From assembly GCF_001700965.1 (NCBI RefSeq), contig NZ_CP016756.1, positions 2,046,001 to 2,110,000 of the forward strand: a stretch of DNA of 64,000 bases, in the 5' to 3' direction. The position numbers and the translations under genes were made by a program. Under the pieces are notes generated by a model that saw only the letters and a program-made list of their open reading frames with translations, ran no database searches and was not told where the DNA came from. This document shows positions 50,526-60,469 of this stretch, piece after piece. How positions within the stretch are numbered: position 1 is the first letter of the stretch; each line of letters begins with the position of its first letter. Source of the DNA: Stenotrophomonas nitritireducens (GTDB taxonomy: Bacteria; Pseudomonadota; Gammaproteobacteria; Xanthomonadales; Xanthomonadaceae).

Positions 50526-51554
50526 TTACTTGAACAACGTGTCCGGGTATTCCGGCTTCTGTTCGCGGGCCAGCAGCTGCTGCAGGCCTTCGGACGGGCT
50601 CAGTTCGCCGTGCAACACCGACTGCACCGCCTTGGAGATCGGCAGGTCGATGCCGTGACGGTCGGCCTGGCGCATGACTTCATCGGCGGTCTGCACCGAT
50701 TCCACCACCTGGCCGATTTCCTTCACCGCATCGGGCAGGCTCTGGCCACGGCCGAGCGCCAGACCCAGGCGGCGATTGCGCGACAGGTCGCCGGTACTGG
50801 TCAGCACCAGATCGCCCAGGCCAGCCAGGCCCATCAGCGTTTCCGGTTTGCCGCCAATGGCAGCCGCCAAGCGCAGCATTTCGTTGAGACCACGGGTGAT
50901 CAGGCCGGCACGGGCGTTCAGGCCCAGCTGCATGCCATCGGCCACGCCGGTCGCCACCGCCAGCACGTTCTTCATTGCCCCGCCCAACTCGGCACCGACC
51001 ATGTCGTCACCGGTATAGGCGCGGAATGCCGGGCCGTGCATGGCGTCGGCCACCTGCTGGGAAAACGCCTCGTCATCGCCGTGCACGGTGATGGCGGTGG
51101 GCAGGCCCAGGGTGACCTCCTTGGCGAAGGACGGGCCGGTGACGACGGCCAACGGCACGTCCGGGCCCAGCACTTCGCGCGCGACTTCATGCAGGAAGCG
51201 GCCCGAGCCGGGCTCGAAGCCCTTGGTCGCCCAGGCCACGCCCGCACCCGCCGGCCGCAGCGGCGCCAGCGCGCGCACGGTTTCGGCAAAGGCATGTGAC
51301 GGCACCACCACCAGGATCCAGTCGGCACCGGCAACGGTGGCCGCCAGGTCGGTGCTGGCACGCAGGGATTCGGGCAAGGGAATCCCCGGCAGATACCGGG
51401 GATTCTCATGACGCTGATCAATCGCTTCGATTACCGCTGCATCACGCCCCCATAGCACGGTCGTATGACCGTGCCGGGCCAACAGCGTGGCCAGCGCGGT
51501 GCCCCAGGAGCCCGCGCCGAGAACGGCGATCTTTTCCGCGTCGTTCGTACTCAT
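50526..51554 (-). CDS. gpsA: Glycerol-3-phosphate dehydrogenase [NAD(P)+]
   Basis: The 342-residue enzyme has the Rossmann loop [18 protein letters not shown], the VVPSHAF segment, [24 protein letters not shown], and NRR substrate contacts in [11 protein letters not shown]. It reduces dihydroxyacetone phosphate to glycerol-3-phosphate for phospholipid synthesis. It is in one leftward operon after secB, 19 bp away, an order also seen in other gammaproteobacteria. Start chosen at [13 protein letters not shown]. Confidence 0.97.
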   Translation of the reverse strand: MSTNDAEKIAVLGAGSWGTALATLLARHGHTTVLWGRDAAVIEAIDQRHENPRYLPGIPLPESLRASTDLAATVAGADWILVVVPSHAFAETVRALAPLRPAGAGVAWATKGFEPGSGRFLHEVAREVLGPDVPLAVVTGPSFAKEVTLGLPTAITVHGDDEAFSQQVADAMHGPAFRAYTGDDMVGAELGGAMKNVLAVATGVADGMQLGLNARAGLITRGLNEMLRLAAAIGGKPETLMGLAGLGDLVLTSTGDLSRNRRLGLALGRGQSLPDAVKEIGQVVESVQTADEVMRQADRHGIDLPISKAVQSVLHGELSPSEGLQQLLAREQKPEYPDTLFK

Positions 51555-51573
51555 GCTTGAACGCAGACGCCGA

Positions 51574-52089
51574 TCAGGCGTTGCCAGCCGGCTCGGAGTC
51601 GGCCAGCGACGGCTCGCCCTGCTGCTGACGCTGACGCAGGGTTTCGGCGTACAGGCCTTCAAAGTTGATCGGCTGCAGGTAGAACGGCGGGAAGCCGCCA
51701 GCCTGGATCAGGTCCGACACCATCGAACGCACGTACGGGAACAGGATGTTCGGGCACTGGGTGCCGAGCAGCACGTCGATGGCCTGCGGCTCCAGGCCGA
51801 TCAGGCCGAACACGCCAGCCTGCTCCACTTCGGCCACATAGGCGGTCTTGTCACCGGCCTTGCAGGTCAGGGTCACGCCCAGCACCACTTCAAAAGCGGT
51901 GTCGGACAGGCGCTGCACCTTCTGGTTCAGGTTCAGCTGCAGGTCCGGCTGCACGTTCTCGTTGAAAATGGTCGGGGAGTTCGGCGACTCGAAAGAAACG
52001 TCCTTGACGTAGATCTTCTCGATGGTGAAAGCCGGGCCGTTGGCGGATTCGTCGGCCGGGACTACGCCGTTGGTGTTCTCTTCGGACAT
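51574..52089 (-). CDS. secB: Protein-export chaperone SecB
   Basis: The 171-residue protein shows SecB features: [72 protein letters not shown], the latter being the highly conserved stretch. It holds precursors unfolded and passes them to SecA. It has a short acidic extension at each end. Gene order with gpsA and rhodanese is typical. Confidence 0.98.
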   Translation of the reverse strand: MSEENTNGVVPADESANGPAFTIEKIYVKDVSFESPNSPTIFNENVQPDLQLNLNQKVQRLSDTAFEVVLGVTLTCKAGDKTAYVAEVEQAGVFGLIGLEPQAIDVLLGTQCPNILFPYVRSMVSDLIQAGGFPPFYLQPINFEGLYAETLRQRQQQGEPSLADSEPAGNA

Positions 52090-52193
52090 TGCTCAAGACT
52101 CCAGAACAGATTGTTCATTGAATGGGATTAGTACAAGACCAGCGATGGGGGCGGTTGCCCACCGACACAAGCCCTGTCTGAAAATTTGCTGAC

Positions 52194-52631
52194 TCAGTTG
52201 CGGCCCTTGACCAGCAGCAGGTCCGCCGCCTGCCATGCCGGCAGGCCACCGTCGAGCACATAAACCTGCTCGTAACCGGCTTTTTTCAGGGCTTTAGCGG
52301 CCGTTGCCGAGGCATTGCCGGTACGGCACAGCAGCACCACCGGGCTCTGCTTGGCATTGGCCAGCAGCTTGTGCGCGGGGGTCAACTGCGCCGGCTGCAC
52401 ATTGCGGCTACCGGCAATATGGCCCTTCTCGAAGTCGGCCGCGGCCGACAGATCGATCACGGTCGCACCGCCGGCATTGATCATATGGGTCAATTCGGAC
52501 GGCTTGAGCGATTTGTAGCCGCGGAACAGGCGCGCGATCTCGGTGGCGATGATGGCCACCGTCAGGCCGACCAGGGCCAGCGACAGCATCGGATTTCGGC
52601 CGGCGAAGGCCAGCAACTCTTCGTAATTCAC
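52194..52631 (-). CDS. Membrane-anchored rhodanese-domain protein (YibN-like)
   Basis: The 145-residue protein has one N-terminal helix (about residues 16-35) and a rhodanese domain with IDLSAAADFEKGHIAGSRNV and the active cysteine in LLCRTGNAS. Rhodaneses transfer sulfane sulfur. Its position upstream of secB parallels yibN in E. coli. The start reads GTG; no ATG gives a better fit. Confidence 0.92.
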   Translation of the reverse strand: MNYEELLAFAGRNPMLSLALVGLTVAIIATEIARLFRGYKSLKPSELTHMINAGGATVIDLSAAADFEKGHIAGSRNVQPAQLTPAHKLLANAKQSPVVLLCRTGNASATAAKALKKAGYEQVYVLDGGLPAWQAADLLLVKGRN

Positions 52632-52695
52632 TCAGGTCACGGGTCGATAAGCGGGCGTGGATTGTCGCACAGCCGGTGAAAGCCCAGCCAATGGC

Positions 52696-53124
52696 TCATT
52701 GGCCCTGCCATAGATCCGGCAAACCGGCCGCCTGCCACCAGCGTTTGGTCTGTGCATCCCAGCGCCAGCGCTCGTTCACCATGACCAGGCGTTCGGCCTG
52801 GGTATTGCGGTTGATCACGCCCATTTCCACCCGCCGCTCGATGCTGCCATCGGCGCCCACGCCGGCCGAGCGCTCGCGGTAGCTGGACACCTGGATCTGC
52901 CGGTAGCGCTCGCGCTGCAGGTCGCTCAGCGGGTGCTGCTGCAGGTACTGCGGGTCGATGAAGCCTTCAGCCTTGTCGAAATCGCCCCAGCGTACCGCCG
53001 CCACATAGGCGTCCTGGGTGGGCACCAGCTTGCTGCGCTGCGCCCGGCTCGGGCCTTCGGCCTGGGCCATGCCGGCCACCAGCAACAGCGCGACAGCAGC
53101 GGACTTGAACGGATATCGGAACAT
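52696..53124 (-). CDS. Hypothetical periplasmic protein
   Basis: The 142-residue protein has a signal peptide ending GMAQA^EG and a mature part that looks like a small alpha-beta domain (VAAVRWGDFDKAEGFID, then VSSYRERSAGV and RWRWDAQTKRWWQAAGLPDLW). I do not recognise the family. It is transcribed with its neighbours towards rhodanese. Confidence 0.78.
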   Translation of the reverse strand: MFRYPFKSAAVALLLVAGMAQAEGPSRAQRSKLVPTQDAYVAAVRWGDFDKAEGFIDPQYLQQHPLSDLQRERYRQIQVSSYRERSAGVGADGSIERRVEMGVINRNTQAERLVMVNERWRWDAQTKRWWQAAGLPDLWQGQ

Positions 53125-53149
53125 GCGGTCCCCTCGGTGATGGCTGATC

Positions 53150-53608
53150 TTAGCCCTTGCTCAGCGCCACGAAACGCCCTTCGAACTCGGCCGCACCGCC
53201 TTCGATCGCTGCCCGCACGGTCACCCTGGCCCGGCCGCGCTTGCCGAACAGGGCCAGGAAGTCGTCCCAGTCCTGCTCCGGTGCCAAGCGGGCGGTCGCC
53301 AGCAGATCGCCATAGACCGGTGCGCGATAGCGGATATTGCTGTCGGCCACGTACACCTCGGCCTGCTTGCCGGCCAGAGCCAGGCGCATGCTGACCAGCG
53401 CCCAGCCGGCCAAGGTCATCACCGAGGCCAGGCTGCCGCCAAAGGCATTGCCCTTGTCGTTGACGTTGGCATCCAACGGCGCCTGCATGCGCAGCACGCC
53501 ATTGTCGTAGCTGGCAATGCGGATACCCATCGCCGCAACCGGCGGCATTGCCGCCAACGTGCGCTGGAGTTCTTCCAGCAACACGGGTTCATCAATATGT
53601 TCGGACAT
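53150..53608 (-). CDS. Hotdog-fold thioesterase (YiiD C-terminal domain family)
   Basis: The 152-residue protein has the family signature NDKGNAFGGSLASVMTLAGWA on the central helix of a hotdog domain, followed by VADSNIRYRAPV. The YiiD C-terminal domain is a presumed acyl thioesterase. The start overlaps the region upstream of divergent hemD by a few bases. Confidence 0.87.
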   Translation of the reverse strand: MSEHIDEPVLLEELQRTLAAMPPVAAMGIRIASYDNGVLRMQAPLDANVNDKGNAFGGSLASVMTLAGWALVSMRLALAGKQAEVYVADSNIRYRAPVYGDLLATARLAPEQDWDDFLALFGKRGRARVTVRAAIEGGAAEFEGRFVALSKG

Positions 53609-53650
53609 GAAAGAGAACGCAAATCGGAAAGCGCCTGCATAATGCATGGA

Positions 53651-54433
53651 ATGAACCGCCCCGCCTATGTGCCAGCCGACACGGTCTGGCATCTCATCTC
53701 GATGCGTCCGCAAGGGCAGCACGACACCCTGCGCAGCGCGGCGGCACGTTTGGGTGCACGTACGCTGGCGTTGTCACCGTGGCGGCTGCAGATGCGTACC
53801 GATGAGGCAACCCGCGCGCAGCTGAACGCCGCCCGCGACTACGACCGCGTGGTGTTCACCAGCCCTGCCGCCGCCGAGGCTGCAGGGCGTCTGCTGCGCC
53901 TGGCGGAACTGCGTCCGGGCAGCGTGGTTGCCGTGGGCGAGGGTACAGCGCGCGCATTGCGCCGCTACGGCGCGCTGGATGTGCAGGCGCCCAGCCGCAT
54001 GGACAGTGAAGGCCTGCTCGCCTTGCCGGCCATGCAACAGCTGCGCGGGCTGCGTGTGGCCCTGGTCACCGCGCCCGGTGGCCGTGGCGTGATTGCTGCG
54101 CAGATCAATGCACGCGGCGCATCACTGCAGCGCATCGATGTCTACGAGCGGGTGCCGCTGCCGGTGAGCAAGGCCACCCTTGCCCGCCTGCAGGCCCTGC
54201 CGCAGCCCTACGTGCTGGCACTGAGCAGTGGCGAAGCACTGCAGACGGTGCTGCCGCATCTGCCCGCCGCATTGCTGCAGCAGTGGCAGCAGGCGCCGGT
54301 GGTTGCCGCCAGTGAACGGCTGGCCGAGCTGGCCGCCGAACTGGGCTTCTGCAAGCTGCATGTCGCTGCGGGGCCATTGCCTGGGCAACTGGCCAGCGCT
54401 GCCCATGCCGCACTGTTTCCGGCCGCAGGCTGA
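53651..54433 (+). CDS. hemD: Uroporphyrinogen-III synthase
   Basis: The 260-residue protein matches the two-lobed HemD fold. DYDRVVFTSPAAAEAAGRLL, VAVGEGTARALRRYG, LRVALVTAPGGRGVIAAQI, and LALSSGEALQTVLP stand in the positions of the family's weakly conserved motifs. It closes and inverts ring D of the tetrapyrrole precursor. An ATG three codons upstream is equally possible. It is followed by hemX and hemY, the usual order. Confidence 0.9.
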   Translation: MNRPAYVPADTVWHLISMRPQGQHDTLRSAAARLGARTLALSPWRLQMRTDEATRAQLNAARDYDRVVFTSPAAAEAAGRLLRLAELRPGSVVAVGEGTARALRRYGALDVQAPSRMDSEGLLALPAMQQLRGLRVALVTAPGGRGVIAAQINARGASLQRIDVYERVPLPVSKATLARLQALPQPYVLALSSGEALQTVLPHLPAALLQQWQQAPVVAASERLAELAAELGFCKLHVAAGPLPGQLASAAHAALFPAAG

Positions 54434-54547
54434 GCACGCAACCAAAGGCGACTTGCAGGCCTGCAGCGCGCGGGCGATGCTTTGTCAGCACCAATTGCGT
54501 GGTCACCCTTGTGCCGTGGCCAGGCCCGCCAAGGATGTTGCCCCCCG

Positions 54548-55525
54548 ATGAATGATGTTGCCCCCGCTCCACCCCGCCGCCCACTGCGCTGGCTGCTGCC
54601 ACTGATCGCGATTGCCGCACTGGGCGCGGCGGGCTGGTTTGGCTGGCACAGCTGGCAGGCCCGCGAGCAGCAGGCCAACCTGGCCCGCGACAACGCGCTC
54701 CAGCAGCTCACCGCCATGCAACAGGGGCTGGAGGCACTGCGCCGCGATCAACGCGCCAACGCCCGCAGCATCCAGGACGCGGCCGCCACCAACCGCGTGC
54801 TGCGCGATGAGGTCCTGGGCCTGGGCCAGCGCAGCGCGCTGCTGGAACAGAACCTGGCCCAGCTGGCCAACAGCTCGCGCCAGGGCGCGCAGGCCATACA
54901 CCGCGAAGAAGCCGAACTGCTGCTCAACCAGGCCCAGCAACGGCTGGTCTATGCCGGCGACCTGGATGGCGCTCGCCGTCTGTACGGCTTGGCTGCCAAC
55001 GCCCTGGACAGCATCGACAGCCCCGACTATCTCAACCTGCGCCAGGCGTTGATCCAGGAACGCAATGCGCTGGATGCATTGGGCCCGGGTGTGCGCGCCC
55101 GCACTGCGGCCCAGCTTGACCAGTGGGCCGGGCAACTGGAGCAGCTGCCCGAACACCTGCCCATGGCCGCCGATACCGCCCAGCCGTGGTGGCAGCAGAT
55201 GTTGTCGCCGCTGGTGCAGATCCGCCCGGCCGACGGCAAGGTGCTGGTCGCCCGCTCCGAGCGCATCGCCGCCAATGACTCACTGCAGATCGAACTGAGC
55301 CTGGCCCGCGCCGCCCTGGAACGCGGCGATGACAAGGCCTGGCAGCAGGCGCTGGACCGCTGCGACGTCTGGCTGCAGCGGCTGTGGCCGGATACCCCGC
55401 AGCGCCAGCAACGGCGCGCAGAACTGCGCCAGCTGCGCGCCGTGGAACTGCGCCCCACCCTGCCCGAACTGGGCAGCACCCTGCAGCAGCTGCGCAGCAT
55501 GCGCGCCGCGGAGGTAACACCATGA
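54548..55525 (+). CDS. hemX: HemX-like membrane protein
   Basis: The 325-residue protein has a short cytoplasmic N-terminus with prolines, one transmembrane helix (about residues 14-32, LPLIAIAALGAAGWFGWHSW), and a long periplasmic coiled-coil and helical domain. It belongs to the HemX family, named for its place in hem operons and wrongly called a methyltransferase in some databases. Its role is unsettled. It overlaps hemY by ATGA. Confidence 0.9.
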   Translation: MNDVAPAPPRRPLRWLLPLIAIAALGAAGWFGWHSWQAREQQANLARDNALQQLTAMQQGLEALRRDQRANARSIQDAAATNRVLRDEVLGLGQRSALLEQNLAQLANSSRQGAQAIHREEAELLLNQAQQRLVYAGDLDGARRLYGLAANALDSIDSPDYLNLRQALIQERNALDALGPGVRARTAAQLDQWAGQLEQLPEHLPMAADTAQPWWQQMLSPLVQIRPADGKVLVARSERIAANDSLQIELSLARAALERGDDKAWQQALDRCDVWLQRLWPDTPQRQQRRAELRQLRAVELRPTLPELGSTLQQLRSMRAAEVTP

Positions 55526-56784
55526 AGGCTTTCCGATCCCTGTTGCTGGGGCTGCTGGTCGCGGCCATCGGCATTTTTGGCGCGCAGTGGCTGGGCCAGG
55601 ACTCGGTGCGTGCGCTGGGCGAGGTGATTGTCCGCGCCGGTGACCACGACTACATCGCCACCTTGCCGCAGGCCGCCTTGGCGGTGCTGATTGCCGCGTT
55701 GCTGCTGTGGCTGCTGTGGAGCCTGGTCAGCACCCCGTTCCGGGCCTGGGCTCGCCACCGCCGCAAGCAGGGCCGCGCCCGCCTGATCGATGGCCTGCAG
55801 GCACTGGACAACGGCCAGTGGCAGCGCGCCGAAAAACTGCTGCAGAGCGCAGCCAGCGACAGCACCGTGCGGCCGATCGCACTGGTCGCGGCGATGCGCG
55901 CCGCTGAAGCGCGCGCGGACAACAGCAGCGCCGGCCAATACCTGCAGCAGCTGGCCGAGGCCGACCCGCACCTGCATGCCCTGCACAGCGCCGAGCGCTG
56001 GCTGCAGCTGGACAAGCCTGTCGAAGCAATCAACGCACTGGACCTGCCCGCCCTGCAACCGCTGCCGCCGCGCGGCCTGCTGCTGCGCACCGAGGCGCTG
56101 CAGCGTGCCGGCCGCGCCGAAGAGGCTTACGGCCAACTGGGCGCGCTGCGCCAGCAACAGGTGCTGCCGGCCAACGCGGTGGCCGAACTGGAAACCCAGC
56201 TGGCGCTGCAGATGCTCGATGAAGCCAGCGACGTCAACGCGCTGGCGGCGCGCTGGGAAGTGCTGCCCAAGTCGCTGCGGGTCAGCCCTGCGGCGGTTGC
56301 GCGCTATGCGCAACGCGCGGTGGCGTTGAACTGGGGCGACGTGGCCCTGCGCAGCATCGAGCAGACGCTGGACAGCCATTGGGATGAAGCCCTGGTCACG
56401 CTGTACGCGCAGCTGCCGGTGGACAAGCTGGATTCACGTCGCGCCAGTGCGCAGCGCTGGCTGCAGACGCATCCGTCCAGCCCGGCGCTGCTGCTGGCGC
56501 TGGCGCGGCTGGCCGGCGGCCAGGGTCAGTGGACGCAGGCCGAGGAATTTCTGCACCGTGCCATCGCCCAGGGCGCTGGCGCCGAGGCCTGGGAAGCCCT
56601 GGGTGAGAATTTCGCCGCGCAGGACGAACCGGCGCTGGCCAACCAGTGCCTGCTCAATGCCGTGCACGCACGACGCGGCCAGCCCGTGCAGCCGATCCAA
56701 CACCGCAGCCTGCACCAGCAGATCCAGGACCAGGCCGTAGCCGAGGAACGCGACGCGCATGGCTACCCGCGATTGCCGGGTTGA
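55522..56784 (+). CDS. hemY: HemY-like TPR membrane protein
   Basis: The 420-residue protein has two N-terminal transmembrane helices (about residues 5-22 and 42-65) and then TPR-like helical repeats (GQWQRAEKLLQSA, AEEAYGQLGAL, GQWTQAEEFLHRAI). It is the proteobacterial HemY, not protoporphyrinogen oxidase. It is translationally coupled to hemX. Confidence 0.92.
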   Translation: MKAFRSLLLGLLVAAIGIFGAQWLGQDSVRALGEVIVRAGDHDYIATLPQAALAVLIAALLLWLLWSLVSTPFRAWARHRRKQGRARLIDGLQALDNGQWQRAEKLLQSAASDSTVRPIALVAAMRAAEARADNSSAGQYLQQLAEADPHLHALHSAERWLQLDKPVEAINALDLPALQPLPPRGLLLRTEALQRAGRAEEAYGQLGALRQQQVLPANAVAELETQLALQMLDEASDVNALAARWEVLPKSLRVSPAAVARYAQRAVALNWGDVALRSIEQTLDSHWDEALVTLYAQLPVDKLDSRRASAQRWLQTHPSSPALLLALARLAGGQGQWTQAEEFLHRAIAQGAGAEAWEALGENFAAQDEPALANQCLLNAVHARRGQPVQPIQHRSLHQQIQDQAVAEERDAHGYPRLPG

Positions 56785-56829
56785 GCTCCGGCTCCGGCAC
56801 CTGCACACCGCCTTTGGCAACGAACCGCA

Positions 56830-57267
56830 ATGAACATACCTACCGATATCCATGCCCGCGTGGTCGCGCTGACCGACGCCATCCTCGACGCCTGCGAGGA
56901 CCCTGAAAACGACACCGCAACAGCGCTGTACGCACAGCTGCACGCGTATTGCGATGCGGTTGCCGCAGCCGGGCGCGATCACCCGTTCCTGTGGGAAACA
57001 CTGGCCGACTTCACCGCCGACGACCGCACCGCCATCGCGCACTACAACCGTGCCCTGGCACTTGCCAGCGCGGCCCGGGCCAGCAGTTACGAAGCCTCGA
57101 TCGGCCTGGCATTGGCCGAGCGGTACTCCAACCTGGGCGATGTGGCCGCCGCCCGTCAACATGCGCTGCAGGCCGATACGGTGGCCCAGCACAGCGACGA
57201 CCTGCCACTGCGCAAGGCCATCAGCCAGTTCCTGCTGGATCACTCGCAGGCGGCCGACGAAGGCTGA
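56830..57267 (+). CDS. Hypothetical helical (TPR-like) protein
   Basis: The 145-residue acidic protein is wholly helical: AIAHYNRALALASAARASSYEASIGLALAERYSNLG reads as one to two TPR repeats in outline. It follows hemY by 45 bp in the same direction. No further function can be given. Confidence 0.75.
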   Translation: MNIPTDIHARVVALTDAILDACEDPENDTATALYAQLHAYCDAVAAAGRDHPFLWETLADFTADDRTAIAHYNRALALASAARASSYEASIGLALAERYSNLGDVAAARQHALQADTVAQHSDDLPLRKAISQFLLDHSQAADEG

Positions 57268-57322
57268 GCTGCAGCCAGGGCCCGCGCGGATGGCGGCGGG
57301 CCCTGACAATGACCGTCAGCGG

Positions 57323-57871
57323 CTAGTCGCGGCGGTACGGGTAGCGCGGCAATCGCGCCAAGAATGCCGTGGATACCCCGCGATACACCGCCAGCTCCAC
57401 ATCGATCTTCTTCGGCTTGAGTATCTGCATTCCGATCAAGCCCCATAGCAGCATCACCAGGAACGCCAGGATACCCAGGCCGATCACCGCGCCGCTGTCG
57501 AACAGGAAGCAACCGAACAAGGGCACCAGCGACGACCACGCCATCAGGATGAAATTCAGGCGCCGCTTGCGGTGTTCGGAACACAGCCCGACGTGATGCA
57601 CCGCCTGCTTGCGCACCGCCAATGCCGCAATCAGATAGACCAGGAAGTGCAGCAGGATGAGCAGGTACAACCAGGGTGAGTGCCAATAGAAACTGCGCTT
57701 GCGGTATTCCAGCGCCGGCCGCCCACACTTGACGCAGTACCGTGGCAGATCGCTATGCGGCAGTGCCAGCAGCTGATCATCATCGCGCCAGCAGGTGGCC
57801 TCCGCAGACGCGCTGTTGGTCAGCGGCGGCGGCACCGCCTCCGGCGCAGCATATGGGTTGAACTCATCCAT
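57323..57871 (-). CDS. Hypothetical membrane protein with a Cys-x2-Cys segment
   Basis: The 182-residue protein starts MDEFNPYAAPEA, a short N-terminal motif common in a family of small membrane proteins. It has YCVKCGRPA at about residue 46 (possible zinc site) and about four hydrophobic helices in the rest. Start chosen for spacing to AGGGG; an ATG three codons upstream exists. Function unknown. Confidence 0.8.
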   Translation of the reverse strand: MDEFNPYAAPEAVPPPLTNSASAEATCWRDDDQLLALPHSDLPRYCVKCGRPALEYRKRSFYWHSPWLYLLILLHFLVYLIAALAVRKQAVHHVGLCSEHRKRRLNFILMAWSSLVPLFGCFLFDSGAVIGLGILAFLVMLLWGLIGMQILKPKKIDVELAVYRGVSTAFLARLPRYPYRRD

Positions 57872-58022
57872 CGATTGCATCCCCTGTGAGTGTGCGGCGG
57901 GCCGCCTCCCGAGCGACCCGCGCCTGCGCCGACGGCGTGACAACTAAGTATGTGGCAGCCAGCTCTCCCGGCGGAATATCGGCAGGCGGGCAACACGTCG
58001 CGCCGCCCTGCACCGGCAGTGC

Positions 58023-58958
58023 TCAGCGTCGGCGCTGGTCCGGCGCGACCTCACTGGCCGCTTCACCGGCCTCCGCGTCGACGGCCATTTCCGCCGCATG
58101 GACCGCATCTGCAGCCGCTGCGGCAGCATCGGCTGCATCAACAGCCGTGTCTGCGGCGGCCTGCGCAGCGGACGCCGACATGTCACCAACCACCGCAGGC
58201 AACCTCTCCGTGGACGTGTTGTCCAGCGGCGCATTGGCATCCACCGCCATGGCGCTCATCGCATTGTTGGCGGCGATAAGCTGCAGCTGCTGTGCAATTT
58301 CGGCGGCGTACTGCCGGCGGGTAGATTCGCTCTCCGGCCCGACCACCAGCTTTTCCGGCAACGGCTGCAGGCGCTCAAAGCGGGCACGCGCGGCGTCGAA
58401 CTGCGACAGCCTGCGTTCCCATTCGCCCAACAGCATCTGGCAATGCAACCAGGGCGCATCGCGTTCGGCCGCAGCGCGCGCATCCGGGCACTGCTGGGCA
58501 ACGGCCGCCGACGCGGCCTGCACGTAGCGCGGGTATTGCTCGGGCGAGGCCTGCCAGGTTGCGCTCTGCAGCACACCGGCGCGGTCGCGGGCCGGCGCGC
58601 CAACCGCTTCAAACAAGTGCGCCAGTAGCCAGTAGCTGGTCTCGGTGCCGCGCATTCGCTGGTATTCATCGCTTGCGACCACCGCGCTCAACCGCTTGAT
58701 CTCCTCGGCGCTGAAATCATCCTTGTAGATCACGAAGCCATTGCCCGGGCACGACACCAGTGGCCAGGGCGACTGGATGGCGCCGTGCAGGCGGCCGTCC
58801 AGGAAATGCCCGAACGCCGTGCCCGAACCCATTTCCTGCGCGCTGAAGCGCTCACCGCCAATCGGGCAGACGTGCTCCACCTTCATGAAGGTCATCGCAG
58901 CGGCCGGCGCCGCTACCGCCGACAACAGCACAGCCAAACCGATCGCAATGCGCTTCAT
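58023..58958 (-). CDS. Hypothetical exported protein
   Basis: The 311-residue protein has a signal peptide (cleavage near APAAA^M, about residue 22). A conserved-looking core starts VEHVCPIGGERFSAQEMGSGT, and the tail is alanine- and aspartate-rich, low in complexity (about residues 255-305). The CPIGG stretch and VSCPGNGFVIYKDDFS suggest a cysteine-containing fold. I do not recognise the family. Confidence 0.8.
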   Translation of the reverse strand: MKRIAIGLAVLLSAVAAPAAAMTFMKVEHVCPIGGERFSAQEMGSGTAFGHFLDGRLHGAIQSPWPLVSCPGNGFVIYKDDFSAEEIKRLSAVVASDEYQRMRGTETSYWLLAHLFEAVGAPARDRAGVLQSATWQASPEQYPRYVQAASAAVAQQCPDARAAAERDAPWLHCQMLLGEWERRLSQFDAARARFERLQPLPEKLVVGPESESTRRQYAAEIAQQLQLIAANNAMSAMAVDANAPLDNTSTERLPAVVGDMSASAAQAAADTAVDAADAAAAAADAVHAAEMAVDAEAGEAASEVAPDQRRR

Positions 58959-58989
58959 GCCCTGTCCCCATCCTTTGGTGAGCAAACCT

Positions 58990-59090
58990 AATGCCGACCC
59001 ATGGTCGGCAGGATAATCACATGCAGTGCCGACCCATGGTCGGCAAGGGGCATTACCGGTAACGCCTCTGCCGTGCATGGCTCGGCACTG
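58990..59090. repeat. Three REP-like stem-loops (SMAG subgroup)
   Basis: ATGCCGACCCATGGTCGGCA at 58990, GTGCCGACCCATGGTCGGCA from 59026, and an inverted TGCCGTGCATGGCTCGGCAC from 59069. They lie between an exported-protein gene and the thiolase stop. Confidence 0.8.
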
Positions 59091-59101
59091 CAAACAGCGC
59101 C

Positions 59102-60382
59102 TCAGCGCTCGACGATGGCCACCACGCCCATGCCCCCGGCGGTGCAGATCGACACCAGCGCACGGCCGCCGCCGCGTGCGGCCAGTTCCTTGGCAACGGT
59201 GCCGATGATGCGGGCGCCGGTTGCTGCGAACGGGTGGCCAGTAGCCAGCGACGAACCCAGCGGGTTGATCTTGTCCGGATCGATGCGGCCCAATGCGGCA
59301 TCCAGACCCAGGCGGTTGCGGCAGTACTCCTCGCTCTCCCACGCGCGCAGCGTGCACAGCACCTGCGCGGCGAAGGCTTCATGGATTTCGTAGATGTCGA
59401 AATCCTGCAGGGTCAGACCGTTGCGCTTGAGCATCTCCGGCACGGCGATGGTCGGTGCCATCAGCAGGCCTTCACCATGCACGAAGTCCACCGCCGCCAC
59501 CTGCGAATCGCGCAGATAGGCCAACGGCTCGTGGCCGTGGGCGCGCGCCCATTCCTCGCTGGCCAGCAGCACGGCAGCGGCACCGTCGGTCAGCGGGGTG
59601 GAGTTGGCGGCGGTCAAGGTGCCACGGCCGGAGCTCTTGTCGAAGGCCGGCTTCAAGGTGGCCAGCTTTTCCAGCGAGGTGTCCGGACGCAGGATGTTGT
59701 CGCGCTCGACGCCACGGAACGGCGCGATCAGGTCGTTGAAGAAGCCGCGCTCGTAAGCAGCAGCCAGCTTCCTGTGCGAGGACACCGCCCACTCATCCTG
59801 GGAATCGCGCGAGATGTTCCATTCCTTGGCCATGTCCTCGCAGTGGTCGCCCATGCTCTTGCCGGTGCGCGGCTCGGCGACGCCTGGGAACTCGGGCTTG
59901 AGCTCGGAGAACTTGAAGCCCTTGAGCAGGGTACGGATCTTGTCACCGGTGCTCTTGGCACGGTTGGCGGCCAGCAGGCGCGCCCGCAGCTTCTTGCCAT
60001 AGACGATCGGCACGTCGGAGGTGGTATCCGAGCCACCGCCGATGCCCGACTCGATCTGCCCCAGGGCGATCTTGTTGGCCACGGTGATGATGCTGTCCAG
60101 TGAAGTACCACAGGCACGTTGCAGGGTGATGCCCGGGGTCAGCGGCGACAGCCCGGACGACAGCGCGGCCTCGCGGCCCAGGTTCCAGTCGCTGGGGTGC
60201 TTGATCACCGCGCCCATCGCCACTTCGCCCAGCTGCTGGCCGTGCAGGCCGAACCGTTCAACAAGCGCACCGAGCGTACGGACTGACATACCAAGATTGC
60301 CAACATCCGAATAAGCAGTGTTCTGACGGCAGAACGGGATGCGGACGCCACCGAGAATGGCGACTGGACGAGCGCTGGGCAT
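59102..60382 (-). CDS. Acetyl-CoA acyltransferase (thiolase), FadI type
   Basis: The 426-residue thiolase has the acylated cysteine in LQRACGTSLDS, the histidine in IYEIHEAFAAQ, GHPFAATGAR, and a final CTAGGMG. Overall pattern and length match E. coli FadI. It removes acetyl-CoA from 3-ketoacyl-CoA, or condenses two acetyl units. No fadJ partner is adjacent. Starts at 60382 or five codons earlier (60397) are both open. Lies outside the supercluster and carries no cluster operator. Confidence 0.92.
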   Translation of the reverse strand: MPSARPVAILGGVRIPFCRQNTAYSDVGNLGMSVRTLGALVERFGLHGQQLGEVAMGAVIKHPSDWNLGREAALSSGLSPLTPGITLQRACGTSLDSIITVANKIALGQIESGIGGGSDTTSDVPIVYGKKLRARLLAANRAKSTGDKIRTLLKGFKFSELKPEFPGVAEPRTGKSMGDHCEDMAKEWNISRDSQDEWAVSSHRKLAAAYERGFFNDLIAPFRGVERDNILRPDTSLEKLATLKPAFDKSSGRGTLTAANSTPLTDGAAAVLLASEEWARAHGHEPLAYLRDSQVAAVDFVHGEGLLMAPTIAVPEMLKRNGLTLQDFDIYEIHEAFAAQVLCTLRAWESEEYCRNRLGLDAALGRIDPDKINPLGSSLATGHPFAATGARIIGTVAKELAARGGGRALVSICTAGGMGVVAIVER

Positions 60383-60469
60383 GCGGGTACCTGACATGGG
60401 AAAGGGTATGCGACGTGGCCTGCACGCGATAGCAGGCATAATGGCGTTGAGTGTAGCTTCGAGGCCGTG